Origin: Chitinimonas viridis
GTDB taxonomy: Bacteria; Pseudomonadota; Gammaproteobacteria; Burkholderiales; Chitinimonadaceae
Length of the DNA: 64,000 nt
Direction of reading: 5' to 3'
Assembly (NCBI RefSeq): GCF_030409555.1
Contig: NZ_JAUFPU010000004.1
Coordinates: 127,680-191,679, forward strand
Each line of letters opens with the position of its first letter. Position 1 is the first letter of the stretch. A program made the position numbers and the translations under genes. Positions 18,496 to 27,129 of the stretch are shown piece after piece. The notes beneath the pieces are model-generated. The model searched no databases. It had not been told where the DNA came from and worked only from the letters and a program-made list of their open reading frames with translations.

Positions 18496-18771
18496 TCAGG
18501 CGCAGCTACCGCAACCGCCGGTACCGCAGGCGTGGGCGCCCGCATCGGCCGTTGCCGTCTCGGTTTTTGCAGGCACGCTGGCACTGCTGCCGCCCTTGAA
18601 ATCGGTGGCATACCAGCCCGAGCCCTTCAGTTGAAAGCCGGCGGCCGACAGTTGCTTGGCAAAGCTGGCCTTGCCGCATGAGGGGCAATCGGTCAACACC
18701 GGGTCGGACAGCTTGCGCAGTACTTCGGCACGATGGCCGCAATCAGTGCATTGGTAATCGTAGATCGGCAT
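18496..18771 (-). CDS. FmdB family zinc-ribbon protein
   Basis: The 91-residue protein begins MPIYDYQCTDCGHR and has a second CPSCG pair near residue 29, forming a zinc ribbon. A Cys/Gly-rich tail (CGTGGCGSCA) follows. I chose 18771 because GGAG precedes it and MPIYDY is the family start. The family is annotated as a putative regulator without firm function. A TATAAT (18819-18824, reverse strand) about 48 bases upstream may be the promoter -10 for this gene, DUF502 and aspS. Confidence 0.88.
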   Translation of the reverse strand: MPIYDYQCTDCGHRAEVLRKLSDPVLTDCPSCGKASFAKQLSAAGFQLKGSGWYATDFKGGSSASVPAKTETATADAGAHACGTGGCGSCA

Positions 18772-19014
18772 GTTCTCTCTCCTTCCTGATACAGGGAAAA
18801 GCCCAATCAAAGCCGCGCATTATAACGCAGCGCAGCAAGCGCGGTGAGGTTGAAAATGCGGGTAAACGTCTGGCAATTCAAGCGCTAGCTACACGAACGC
18901 AACACTTGCCCCCGCCAGCCGGCCCCACCGCTTAACCCGTACCGGGCAACCATGGCATGCTAGCGACCAAACCCCATTACATAGTGCGGCCGAAGCGCCG
19001 CCACGGAGACAACC

Positions 19015-19446
19015 ATGCACCTGACCCGCCCCCTGCTTGCCAGTCTGCTGGCCCTGGCCATCAGCCCCGCCTTTGCCGATACCAACAGCCCCATAGGCAG
19101 CTGGAAGAACATCAGCGACAAGACCAACAAGCCCGAAGCCATCATCCAGATATGGGAGGAGAATGGCGAGCTCAAGGGCAAGCTCACCAAGCTGTTCGAG
19201 AGCAAGGAAACCCTCTGCACCGCCTGCAAGGGTGACAAGAAGAACAAACCCTTGATAGGGCTGGAGATTATCTGGGGCGTCAAGAAAGATGGCGACGAGT
19301 GGGCAGGCGGCAAGATCATGGATCCGGACAACGGCGATATCTATAGCGTAAAGCTGGCCTTGGCCGATGGCGGCCAGAAGCTCAAGGTGCGAGGCTATAT
19401 GGGTTTCTCGCTGCTGGGCCGCACCCAGACCTGGGTACGCGAGTAG
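19015..19446 (+). CDS. DUF2147 family exported protein
   Basis: The 143-residue protein has a clear signal peptide (cleavage near AFA-DT, residue 22) and the DUF2147 core: SPIGSWKNI, a CTACKGDKKNKPLIGL segment and LGRTQTWVR at the end. It should be periplasmic. The family is predicted to be a small beta-barrel related to lipocalin-type folds; its function is unknown. GGAG lies 7 bases before the ATG. Confidence 0.87.
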   Translation: MHLTRPLLASLLALAISPAFADTNSPIGSWKNISDKTNKPEAIIQIWEENGELKGKLTKLFESKETLCTACKGDKKNKPLIGLEIIWGVKKDGDEWAGGKIMDPDNGDIYSVKLALADGGQKLKVRGYMGFSLLGRTQTWVRE

Positions 19447-19639
19447 ACGCCGGTTGTGGACTCAAGCCATGGACGACTGATGACGGGCTGCACCGGCACA
19501 AGGCAGCCTGAACCATCGGCAAGTATTGGCGCGCATGCCGCGCATTCATGGACCGACGCCGTCCCATACTGGAAATTTCACGTGTAGCGAGTAGGATGCG
19601 CGCCCCATACGCCCTCACTTCTCGCTCACGAGTTCAGCC

Positions 19640-20653
19640 ATGTCTTTGTTGAAAATCCTGCGTCTACAGCCCTACGCCACGCTGGCTAAAGACCTGCCCA
19701 CCCCCAGTGCCAAGGCACTGCATGACAAGGTGGTTCGTGGCAATTTTGTCGATGCGGAGCTGATGTTCGGCAAACTGTCGGGGGAGGCCAGGGAGCAGGC
19801 AGTCTATGGCTACGCCAACCTGGGCGATGCCGTCGATGCTGCGGCAGCCTGGACCAAAAGCGCACCGCGCTCCGCACTCGCACACACGCTGCTCGGCGCC
19901 TCCCTGGTAATAGCAGGCTGGAAGATACGCGGCAGCAGCTATGCAGAAGATGTTGAACAAAACGCCTGGCGTCCCTTTATCGAGCACCTGGAAGCAGCCA
20001 AATCTGCCCTGGAAAAAGCAACCGAACTCGACACCAGTGCTGCCGAAGCACTGGCCTGGTTGATACATGTCGGCGTAGGCAAGAGCGAAGACCGGGAGCA
20101 AATAGACAGCTGGTTTGAAGAGGGCCTGCGCAGACAACCCACCCACTGGGCTCTGCACATGAAGTACTTCTATGCGACGACGGAAAAATGGGGCGGCAGT
20201 CACAATGAAATGTTCGCTTATGCCGCAGACTGTTCCGCCAAATCTCCGCCCGGCAGCATGCTGCACGCCCTGGTCGCCTTCGCCTACAGCGAATATGCAC
20301 TCGCGCTGAACTCAGGCCCAAGCAGCGCAAGTTTGAAAACCCTGCGCAATGAGAAAAACGCCAAAGCGTTGGTCGCCGCGCTGTACAAATGGGTAGGCGC
20401 CAAACCGGGTGAGCTGGAATCCAAGCTGATGCGCGTATCCAGTCCGTTCAGCAGCGCTGGCCTCAACCACTTTGGTGCCGCACTATATCTCTGCGGTGCC
20501 ACAGATGAGGCCAAGATCGTACTGGCGGCCATGCGTGGCGAGATAGATTCAGTACCCTGGGCCTGGATAGCAACCTCCATGAAGGAGAACGCCGCACCTG
20601 CTTTCGTCTATGACAAAGCCTGTCGCGAGCTGGGACTGGCGCAGGATTGGTAG
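19640..20653 (+). CDS. Hypothetical protein, alpha-helical repeat-like (DUF4034-like?)
   Basis: The 337-residue protein has no signal peptide or membrane segment. Its alternating helices with Ala/Leu-rich patches (for example AHTLLGASLVIAGW and ALAWLIHVGVGKSED) suggest a TPR-like solenoid. The order of segments reminds me of DUF4034 proteins, but I cannot confirm this. It stands alone between the DUF2147 gene and a 470-base non-coding region. The Shine-Dalgarno site is weak, so the start is moderately certain. Confidence 0.65.
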   Translation: MSLLKILRLQPYATLAKDLPTPSAKALHDKVVRGNFVDAELMFGKLSGEAREQAVYGYANLGDAVDAAAAWTKSAPRSALAHTLLGASLVIAGWKIRGSSYAEDVEQNAWRPFIEHLEAAKSALEKATELDTSAAEALAWLIHVGVGKSEDREQIDSWFEEGLRRQPTHWALHMKYFYATTEKWGGSHNEMFAYAADCSAKSPPGSMLHALVAFAYSEYALALNSGPSSASLKTLRNEKNAKALVAALYKWVGAKPGELESKLMRVSSPFSSAGLNHFGAALYLCGATDEAKIVLAAMRGEIDSVPWAWIATSMKENAAPAFVYDKACRELGLAQDW

Positions 20654-21090
20654 ACGATGCGCCAGCCCGTTGCAACGCATATCTATTAACGTTGGCGCAA
20701 CCAGCACCTACCTGCCGGTTGCCCACAAGGCCGTTCTAATACCCCGAGAGCACAAAGTCCGAAGAGAACGCCCAGCGGCGCTTATCAGCCCGGTGAATAC
20801 TCAACTTCCCCACGCTGGACAGGGATATCCCAGCATTGCGGCTGGCAGAAGCCGTGCAAGCACCACAAGCCGTCCGCCCTGTCACCAGCAACCCTGCTAG
20901 CTTGCCCCGCCGACCACCAGCAGCTATGTATATCCGTTGCTGCCAAGCTTGCCGATCAAAGGTCATCAAAATACGGTACATCCGTACAATAATGACCAAA
21001 GAGCGCGCTAATTGCATGGCATGTGGCCCCCGGCCCCCACGTTTGTGGCAGGACAAAGATAAAACCTGCCGGGAAAATATTGTTGCAAAT
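20654..21090 (+). other. Intergenic region without a supportable gene
   Basis: No reading frame here has family resemblance or a good ribosome-binding site. Towards the right end the composition becomes more AT-rich, and GTAC-atcc-GTAC at about 20977-20988 is a small inverted repeat that may belong to the promoter region of the TetR gene. Confidence 0.5.
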
Positions 21091-21092
21091 GC

Positions 21093-21115
21093 ATACCGGT
21101 ATCATTCCGGTAGAA
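21093..21115 (+). promoter_or_regulatory. Possible autoregulatory operator of the TetR gene
   Basis: The palindrome ATACCGGTAT (21093-21102) is followed by TTCCGGTAGAA (21105-21115), repeating the CCGGTA core. It lies 10-32 bases before the TetR start codon, a usual place for a TetR operator. Confidence 0.4.
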
Positions 21116-21124
21116 TTGATCGCC

Positions 21125-21805
21125 ATGAACAACCTCACCATAGAGCACACCAGCAGTGCCACTGGCCGCAAACTGCAACGACGGGGCGAAGAGTCGCGCC
21201 GCCGCATACTCGACGCAACCCTGGTGTTGATCGCCAAGCGGGGGCTGCATGGCATCACCCATAGGGCGATCGCCGCCGAGGCTGGCGTTCCCCTGTCGCT
21301 GACCACCTATTTCTTCAATGGCATGAACGACCTGATCGAGCAGACCTTCGATCATTTCGTCCTGGTCGCTGCCAAAGACAATGTGGAGATGCTGAACCAG
21401 CTAAATCTCTATTTGTCCGACTTGCCGCCGGAGATCCTGCTGCGCTCGGGCGACGCACGCGTGGCGGTTCATCTCGAAGTCACCCGGCGGCTGGCCAACT
21501 TCATACGTATGCAGGCAGAGCTGCATTCCGTCGGGCTTGCCGTAGAGCTGAACTTCCTCTCGCTGTACCGGTTGGACCCACCGGTACGCGCCAAAGTGGT
21601 AGCCTATCGCGCCATGCTGGTATCCGGTATCGCGCAACTGGCCCGCATGGTGGGTTCCGACCAACCGGAAGTCGATGCCTCGCTGGTGCTCAGTGTCATC
21701 CACCGCCTGCAGTTCGAATGCATGAACCTGCCGCCACCGTGGCCCGAGAGCCTACTGGAAGCAGAGATCGGCCGCATGCTGGCCCTGGTCTTCCGTCTGC
21801 ACTGA
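21125..21805 (+). CDS. TetR family transcriptional regulator
   Basis: The 226-residue protein has an N-terminal TetR helix-turn-helix (RRRILDATLVLIAKRGLHGITHRAIAAEAGVPLSLTTYFF, residues about 24-63) and a helical ligand domain. The start MNNLTIEH at 21125 places the DNA-binding domain normally. It is followed 94 bases later by a TauE/SafE transporter on the same strand, a plausible target. The ligand is not predictable. Confidence 0.9.
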   Translation: MNNLTIEHTSSATGRKLQRRGEESRRRILDATLVLIAKRGLHGITHRAIAAEAGVPLSLTTYFFNGMNDLIEQTFDHFVLVAAKDNVEMLNQLNLYLSDLPPEILLRSGDARVAVHLEVTRRLANFIRMQAELHSVGLAVELNFLSLYRLDPPVRAKVVAYRAMLVSGIAQLARMVGSDQPEVDASLVLSVIHRLQFECMNLPPPWPESLLEAEIGRMLALVFRLH

Positions 21806-21899
21806 ACCCGCAATTGCAACAAGCACTGGCAAACCCGCATTGCCACGCCCCTTGGGCGGCAGGCAGCATGATAGGCCTGACCGTGACAGCCCCGCCCAA

Positions 21900-22679
21900 A
21901 TGCAAGCAATAGAACTCCTGCCGCTGGTCCTCATCGCCTTCTCGGCAGGCCTCATCGATGCCGCCGTGGGCGGCGGCGGGCTGATACAGGTGCCGGGTCT
22001 GTTTTCCACCCTCCCACAGCACACGCCCTCCACCCTGTTTGGCACCAACAAGTTCAGCTCGGTATTTGGTACCGGCATGGCGGCATGGCGCTACGCTCGC
22101 AAGATCGATATCGCCTGGAAGCTGGTCATTCCCGCCGCGCTGACCGCCTTCGCCTTCTCCTTCATCGGCGCCATGGCGGTCAGCTATATTCCGCCAGCGT
22201 GGATGCGCCCCTTGGTGCTGGCCATGTTGCTGTTCATGCTGGGCTATACATTGCGCAAGAAAGACTTCGGCGCACTGCACCGGCCCAGCCATATTGGTCG
22301 CCGCGAACTGATCATTGCGCTGGCCATAGGCGGTGCCATCGGGTTCTATGATGGCCTGTTCGGCCCAGGCACCGGCAGTTTTCTGATCTTCCTGTTCATC
22401 CGCTTTTTCGGGTTTGACTTCCTCCGCGCCTCCAGCGCCGCCAAGATTGTCAATGTGGCCACCAACCTGGCCGCCCTCGCCTTCTTTATTCCTGCAGGCC
22501 ATGTGCTGTACCACTATGCCATTCCCATGGCAGTGGCCAATATCGCCGGCGCTTTTTTTGGTGCGCGCATGGCCATGCGTGGTGGCACCACCTTGATACG
22601 CAAGCTCTTCATCGGCCTGGTCAGTGTGCTGATCGCCAAACTGGCCTGGGATATCTTCGGCACATTGTTGGCGCGCTAA
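21900..22679 (+). CDS. TauE/SafE family anion (sulfite) exporter
   Basis: The 259-residue protein has about eight membrane helices and two TauE/SafE-type motifs: AGLIDAAVGGGGLIQVPGL near the N-terminus and GFYDGLFGPGTGSFLIF near 145. Relatives export sulfite or sulfoacetate, or act as general small-anion permeases. The start at 21900 removes a hydrophilic upstream extension. It lies behind a TetR gene that may control it. Confidence 0.9.
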   Translation: MQAIELLPLVLIAFSAGLIDAAVGGGGLIQVPGLFSTLPQHTPSTLFGTNKFSSVFGTGMAAWRYARKIDIAWKLVIPAALTAFAFSFIGAMAVSYIPPAWMRPLVLAMLLFMLGYTLRKKDFGALHRPSHIGRRELIIALAIGGAIGFYDGLFGPGTGSFLIFLFIRFFGFDFLRASSAAKIVNVATNLAALAFFIPAGHVLYHYAIPMAVANIAGAFFGARMAMRGGTTLIRKLFIGLVSVLIAKLAWDIFGTLLAR

Positions 22680-22716
22680 ACACACAGGCTCACACGATCT
22701 ACACACCGCAACCCGC

Positions 22717-22770
22717 TTGACAAATGACCGACGGTCACTTGTAATACACCCACAAAATGACCGATGGTCA
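22717..22770 (+). promoter_or_regulatory. SDR promoter with two TetR-type operators
   Basis: A perfect -35 TTGACA (22717-22722) is followed by TGACCG-A-CGGTCA (22725-22737) inside the spacer, then TAATAC (22742-22747), then TGACCGATGGTCA (22758-22770) near the transcription start. The two inverted repeats have centres 33 bases apart, about three helical turns, so two repressor dimers could bind the same DNA face. The -35/-10 spacing is 19 bases, or 17 if TGTAAT is the -10. Confidence 0.75.
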
Positions 22771-22796
22771 TATCAATCAGACGGGAATGAGCAGGC

Positions 22797-23582
22797 ATGG
22801 ACAACATCAAGGGCAAATGGGCGTTGGTCACAGGCGCATCAAGCGGCTTCGGCATGGATTTCGCCACGGCCCTGGCTGAGCGCGGGGCCAACCTGATACT
22901 GACCGCAAGGCGCACCGAACCCATGGAAAAGCTTGCCGCCAACCTGCGCGCATTGCATGGCATCGAGGTGGTGGTAGAGGCGGCCGACCTGGCCGCACCC
23001 GGTGCCGGCAGTGCACTCAAGGCCCAACTGGACAGTCACGGCCTGGCCGTGGATGTGCTGATCAACAATGCCGGTTTTGGTGTGTATGGCCAGTTTGTTG
23101 ATCAGCCCTTGGGCAAGACGCTGGAGATGCTGCAACTCAATGTGCTCAGCCTGACCGAGCTGACGCATGTATTTGCGGCCGACATGGTCAAGCGTGGTGG
23201 CGGACATATCCTGCTGGTGGCCAGCATCGGCGGCTATCAGGCCACCCCGACCTATGCGGCCTACGCAGCCAGCAAGGCCTATGTGCTGCTGTTTGGCGAG
23301 GCCCTGCATACCGAGTTGGCGCCCAGCAAGGTCAAGGTCAGCGTGCTATCCCCCGGCGTAACCGCCACCAGCTTCCTCGCGGTATCGGGCCAGCAGACCA
23401 CGCCTTACCAGAGACTGTTGATGATGCAATCACGCCCGGTGGTGGATATCGGCCTGAAGGCGCTGTTCAACGGCACGGCCAGCGTGATTCCGGGCGTAGG
23501 CAACAAGCTCACCATCTTCAGCAACCGCTTCGCCCCCCGCAGCCTGCAAAGCCGCGTGGCCTACCAGCTGATGAAAAACTAG
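22797..23582 (+). CDS. Short-chain dehydrogenase/reductase
   Basis: The 261-residue SDR has the NAD(P)-binding TGASSGFG near residue 13, NNAG near 90, and the catalytic Ser (LLVASIG) with Y-x3-K (YAASKA, about 159-163). It resembles the DltE/YqjQ-type classical SDRs of around 260 residues. Its promoter carries two TetR-type operators and a TetR gene follows 68 bases downstream, so this is probably a regulator-target pair responding to a small hydrophobic compound. The substrate is unknown. Confidence 0.9.
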   Translation: MDNIKGKWALVTGASSGFGMDFATALAERGANLILTARRTEPMEKLAANLRALHGIEVVVEAADLAAPGAGSALKAQLDSHGLAVDVLINNAGFGVYGQFVDQPLGKTLEMLQLNVLSLTELTHVFAADMVKRGGGHILLVASIGGYQATPTYAAYAASKAYVLLFGEALHTELAPSKVKVSVLSPGVTATSFLAVSGQQTTPYQRLLMMQSRPVVDIGLKALFNGTASVIPGVGNKLTIFSNRFAPRSLQSRVAYQLMKN

Positions 23583-23650
23583 CAGCAGCCTGGCCTGCAG
23601 ATAGGGGCGCGGCAATTCAGCCGCTCCCCAAACAGGGTAGAATTGTGGCC

Positions 23651-24301
23651 ATGACCCAACGTGCCCTTGATAGCGAGGACAAACAGGCCCGACGCGATGC
23701 CATCCTGGCAGCAGCGCGCGGACTGTTCCTGCAAGATACCCGCAACCTGCCTTCCGTCGCCCGGATTGCCGAAGCCGCCGGCCTCGCCAAGGGCACGGTT
23801 TATCTGTACTTCTGCACCAAGGAAGAAATCTTCATGGGCTTGCTGTGGGCCGAATGGCTCGGCCTGCTGCAGGAAGTACACGACAGCTTCAGCCCGGAAG
23901 GCGGCAGCGCCGAGGTACAGCTGACGCGCTTCATGCAGCGCTATGTCTGCTACCTGGACGAGCACCCCGAGCTGATGCGGCTGGATGCCATGGCCTATAG
24001 CGTGCTGGAGCAGAATCTGGGGCTGGAGCAGCTGCGTGCATTCAAGCTGGAGCTGACCCAAGGCTTGGTCAGTGCTGGCGCCTCCCTGGAAGCCGCCCTG
24101 GGCCTGCCGGCTGGCCGTGGACTTAGCCTGCTGACACGCGCCTATGCCCTCACCCGCGGCCTGTGGCAATCGCTGGACTACCCGGACAGCCTTTGCCGTC
24201 TGCTCGATGAACCGGTATTTGCCCCAATACGGCCGGACTTCCGCACCGAGCTGCTGGCCGCCCTGGGAGAGTACTGGCGGGGTGCGCTGGCAACCCCTTG
24301 A
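23651..24301 (+). CDS. TetR family transcriptional regulator
   Basis: The 216-residue protein has the TetR helix-turn-helix (RRDAILAAARGLFLQD, then VARIAEAAGLAKGTVYLYF, to about residue 55) and a ligand-binding domain with an FMQRYVCYLDEHPELMRL helix. I take ATG 23651; a GTG at 23645 would add two residues. It is the likely repressor of the SDR gene upstream and, if co-transcribed, of itself. AGGG lies about 10 bases before the start. Confidence 0.9.
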   Translation: MTQRALDSEDKQARRDAILAAARGLFLQDTRNLPSVARIAEAAGLAKGTVYLYFCTKEEIFMGLLWAEWLGLLQEVHDSFSPEGGSAEVQLTRFMQRYVCYLDEHPELMRLDAMAYSVLEQNLGLEQLRAFKLELTQGLVSAGASLEAALGLPAGRGLSLLTRAYALTRGLWQSLDYPDSLCRLLDEPVFAPIRPDFRTELLAALGEYWRGALATP

Positions 24302-24469
24302 CCCCCTGCGGGGGCCAGCATGCGTGCAGGCAATAGCTGGCGGTATCCGATGTCTAACGCTTGCCTAAAACAAAAACCCGAATAGCATAAATACCCCTTG
24401 CAAGCCTTTATGCAGGCCAATACCCAAAGCCCGATCAATCACCCCCAAAGAAATAATTATTTTTATTCA

Positions 24470-24498
24470 TTGACTCAACCAGCAGAACTGCGTAAAAC
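24470..24498 (+). promoter_or_regulatory. Putative promoter of the cold-shock gene
   Basis: TTGACT (24470-24475) and TAAAAC (24493-24498) are separated by exactly 17 bases and preceded by an AT-rich stretch at about 24450-24469. The start codon is about 140 bases downstream, so the mRNA would have the long 5' UTR typical of cspA-type genes. The rest of 24302-24640 contains no gene. Confidence 0.6.
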
Positions 24499-24640
24499 GG
24501 AGATGCAGGATCTTCAAGTAGAAAACCAGTTAGTTACTTTGTGCGTCTAAAGCTGTACCATTCGTGCTCGTTCCGTTCTCGACTCCTTGAATGTCATGCA
24601 TATGGGCATGTGCCCAACACTACACAAAAGGATTTTCAAG

Positions 24641-24844
24641 ATGGAAACAGGTACCGTTAAGTGGTTCAATGACGCCAAGGGTTTTGGTTTTATCACCCCT
24701 GATGATGGCAGCAAGGATTTGTTCGCCCACTTCTCCGAAATTCGTTCGGAAGGCTTCAAGTCGCTGGCAGAAGGCCAAAAGGTCTCCTACGTTGCCGGCA
24801 TGGGCCAAAAAGGCCCGCAAGCCACCAATATTCAAATGGTATAA
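24641..24844 (+). CDS. Cold-shock protein, CspA family
   Basis: The 67-residue single OB-fold protein has [14 protein letters not shown]1 (KGFGFI) and RNP2 (DLFAHFS). It binds single-stranded RNA/DNA and acts as an RNA chaperone. The ATG at 24641 gives the canonical length. Which paralogue it is cannot be told. It has a long leader and its own strong terminator. Confidence 0.96.
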   Translation: METGTVKWFNDAKGFGFITPDDGSKDLFAHFSEIRSEGFKSLAEGQKVSYVAGMGQKGPQATNIQMV

Positions 24845-24936
24845 TCTGCTACTTGGCAGAACTATATCTCAGCGAGTCGTTTGATTCAGGCGGTTGGTTT
24901 GATCCAGACCAATTAGCCTAAGATTCTGATTGCTGT

Positions 24937-24972
24937 AAAAAGGCAATTCCCCTCAAAAGGAATTGCCTTTTT
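24937..24972 (+). terminator. Terminator after the cold-shock gene
   Basis: AAAAAGGCAATTCC pairs with GGAATTGCCTTTTT, a 14-bp stem with an 8-base loop, ending in T's. A second perfect hairpin GCTGCATT-TG-AATGCAGC lies at 24996-25013. Confidence 0.88.
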
Positions 24973-25138
24973 GTATTCTGTGCGGGATTACCCTAGCTGC
25001 ATTTGAATGCAGCCCATGCCTGCGCGCACTGTTGATTGCAAACTGTGCAGCGATTGCATCTCCGCCTACAAGCATGGCGTGGGGGAGATTCCCCGCGGCG
25101 GGAGATTTCCATTATCAGCCGGCCACGCCTGGCGTGGC

Positions 25139-25522
25139 TCAATGCAAGACCCTGGGAACCGACAGCACAAACTGATCGACGACAGCGTCAAAGCATTCAC
25201 CATCCTCAGCACGGAACTGATAGCTGCCGTGCATGGTGCCGACAGGCGAACTCAGTGCGACGCCACTGGTATAGCCATATGCCTGCCCCGGCTGGAGGCT
25301 GGGCTGCTCACCCACCACCCCCTGACCACGCACCTCCTGCACCTTGCCATCGGCCTCAGTGATGACCCAGTGCCGCGTGAGCAACTGGGCGGCAACGGTA
25401 CCAGTGTTGACAATGCTGATGTGGTAGGCAAACACATGACGATTCGCGTCCTCGTCCGACTGATCGGCGAGAAACTGGGTTTGCACGGTAACGGTGATGT
25501 CGTACTTGCGGGATTCGCCCAT
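25139..25522 (-). CDS. apaG: ApaG protein
   Basis: The 127-residue protein has the FN3-like ApaG fold: [38 protein letters not shown] and a [26 protein letters not shown] loop. ApaG is linked in enterobacteria to Co2+/Mg2+ homeostasis and often sits beside ksgA/apaH; here it is divergent from rpe. I chose 25522 because AAGG lies 5 bases before it; a start at 25537 would add five residues. Confidence 0.94.
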   Translation of the reverse strand: MGESRKYDITVTVQTQFLADQSDEDANRHVFAYHISIVNTGTVAAQLLTRHWVITEADGKVQEVRGQGVVGEQPSLQPGQAYGYTSGVALSSPVGTMHGSYQFRAEDGECFDAVVDQFVLSVPRVLH

Positions 25523-25643
25523 GGTGCCTTGGCGCAATGTGAGAGTGACGGACGAAGATTACACGCGAAAACGCAGTCAACGACAAGGCGCTCATCGGTT
25601 TCCGGTAAAATCTATACCTCTTCCCACCTCGCAGAGCACCGCC

Positions 25644-26327
25644 ATGAGCCAGCCCACCTTCCGCATTGCCCCTTCCATCCTCTCTGCCAACTTTGCCAAG
25701 CTGGGCGAGGAAGTGCAGAACGTCATTGCGGCCGGTGCCGACATCATTCACTTCGACGTGATGGACAACCATTACGTGCCGAATCTGACCATAGGCCCCA
25801 TGATCTGCGAGGCTATCCGCCCCTGTACCGACGCATTGATCGATGTGCATCTGATGGTCAAGCCGGTGGACCGCATCATCCCCGACTTCGCCAAGGTCGG
25901 CGCCAACATCATCACCTTCCACCCCGAGGCCAGCGAGCATATCGATCGCAGCCTGGGCCTGATCCGCGAACAGGGCTGCAAGGCCGGCCTGGTGTTCAAT
26001 CCCGCCACCCCGCTGCACTACCTGGACCATGTCATGGACAAGCTGGACATGATACTGCTGATGTCAGTCAACCCAGGCTTTGGCGGCCAGAAGTTCATTC
26101 CCGGCACACTGGACAAGCTACGCGAGGCGCGTCGCCGCATCGACGAATACACGGCCAAGACCGGCCGGGAAATCTGGCTGGAGATCGATGGCGGGGTAAA
26201 GGTGGACAATATCGCCGAAATCGCCCGTGCCGGCGCAGACACTTTTGTGGCTGGCTCGGCCATCTACAACACACCGGACTACAAGGCCACCATAGACGCC
26301 ATGCGCGCCGAACTGGCCAAGGCCTGA
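25644..26327 (+). CDS. rpe: Ribulose-phosphate 3-epimerase
   Basis: The 227-residue TIM barrel interconverts ribulose 5-phosphate and xylulose 5-phosphate. Landmarks are [17 protein letters not shown] at the start, the [16 protein letters not shown] metal-site segment, [16 protein letters not shown] and the phosphate loop [10 protein letters not shown] ... AGSAIY. An SDR and gph follow on the same strand at 35 bases and then by overlap; rpe-gph-trpEG is a familiar betaproteobacterial order. Confidence 0.97.
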   Translation: MSQPTFRIAPSILSANFAKLGEEVQNVIAAGADIIHFDVMDNHYVPNLTIGPMICEAIRPCTDALIDVHLMVKPVDRIIPDFAKVGANIITFHPEASEHIDRSLGLIREQGCKAGLVFNPATPLHYLDHVMDKLDMILLMSVNPGFGGQKFIPGTLDKLREARRRIDEYTAKTGREIWLEIDGGVKVDNIAEIARAGADTFVAGSAIYNTPDYKATIDAMRAELAKA

Positions 26328-26361
26328 CCCAGGCGGATATCCCACCAGCACAGAGCCACCT

Positions 26362-27129
26362 ATGCACAACCGCCCCAATCGATGCTACATCCTTACCGGC
26401 GCCTCACGCGGCCTGGGCCTGGGCATCGCCCGTGCCATTGCAGCACAGGGCGACCACCTGATCGCGCTGGCTCGGCAGGAGACACCCGAGCTGGCGCAGC
26501 TGGGCGCCGCCCTGCCCGGTTACCGCTTTGTGGCCGTAGACCTGGCCAATATCGACCAGGTCAGCGAAATTGCCGAGGAACTACTGGGCTCCTTGGCGGC
26601 AATGGACTGGCAAGGCATCTACCTGATCAACAATGCAGGCGTAGTCGAGCCCATAGGGCCGGCAGGCAGTTATGGCGATGCCGAGATGGCCCGCTGCCTC
26701 ACAGTCAACCTGACTGCCGCCATCCAGTTCAGCAATGCCTTCCTGCGACACCTGCGCGACCGTGCCTGCGACAAGCGCATACTCCAGATCAGCTCCGGCG
26801 CGGGCCGCAATGCCTATACCGGCTGGAGCGCCTATTGCGCCAGCAAGGCCGGGCTGGATATGTATAGCCGCTGCGTCGGGCTGGAGCAGGATGGCCTGCC
26901 CCACCCAGTGCGCATTGCATCGCTGGCGCCCGGCATCATTGATACCGGCATGCAAGCCAGCATACGTGCCACGCCCGAGGGGGACTTCCCCTTGCTGGAG
27001 CAATTCAGGCAATACCACGCCAATGGCGAACTGGCCGACCCGAATAGCCGGGGACGTGCAATCGTGCAACTACTGCATACCGACCATATCGGCCATGGCG
27101 CCGTACTGAATATCCGCGACTTTATCTGA
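26362..27129 (+). CDS. SDR oxidoreductase, sepiapterin/benzil reductase-like
   Basis: The 255-residue classical SDR has TGASRGLGLGIARA near residue 12, NNAG near 90, SSGAGRNAYTGWSAYCASKAG-type active site (catalytic Ser, Tyr and Lys near 150-170). The GRNAYTGWSAYC style is typical of the sepiapterin reductase-like group that includes (S)-benzoin-forming benzil reductases. The natural substrate is unknown. It is inserted between rpe and gph, and its stop codon overlaps the gph start (TGATG). Confidence 0.88.
   Translation: MHNRPNRCYILTGASRGLGLGIARAIAAQGDHLIALARQETPELAQLGAALPGYRFVAVDLANIDQVSEIAEELLGSLAAMDWQGIYLINNAGVVEPIGPAGSYGDAEMARCLTVNLTAAIQFSNAFLRHLRDRACDKRILQISSGAGRNAYTGWSAYCASKAGLDMYSRCVGLEQDGLPHPVRIASLAPGIIDTGMQASIRATPEGDFPLLEQFRQYHANGELADPNSRGRAIVQLLHTDHIGHGAVLNIRDFI

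Noticed and set aside
20736-21056. 106-codon reverse frame in the gap before the first TetR gene
   Set aside because: No ribosome-binding site and no recognisable sequence.
21696-22706. 336-codon frame antisense to the TauE/SafE gene
   Set aside because: Hydrophilic mirror of a membrane protein gene, no motif.
25007-26461. 484-codon forward frame across apaG and rpe, opening with a Cys-rich segment
   Set aside because: It runs antisense through apaG and out of frame through rpe, both confident genes. The C-x2-C-x2-C near its start is suggestive, but no ribosome-binding site or homology supports it.
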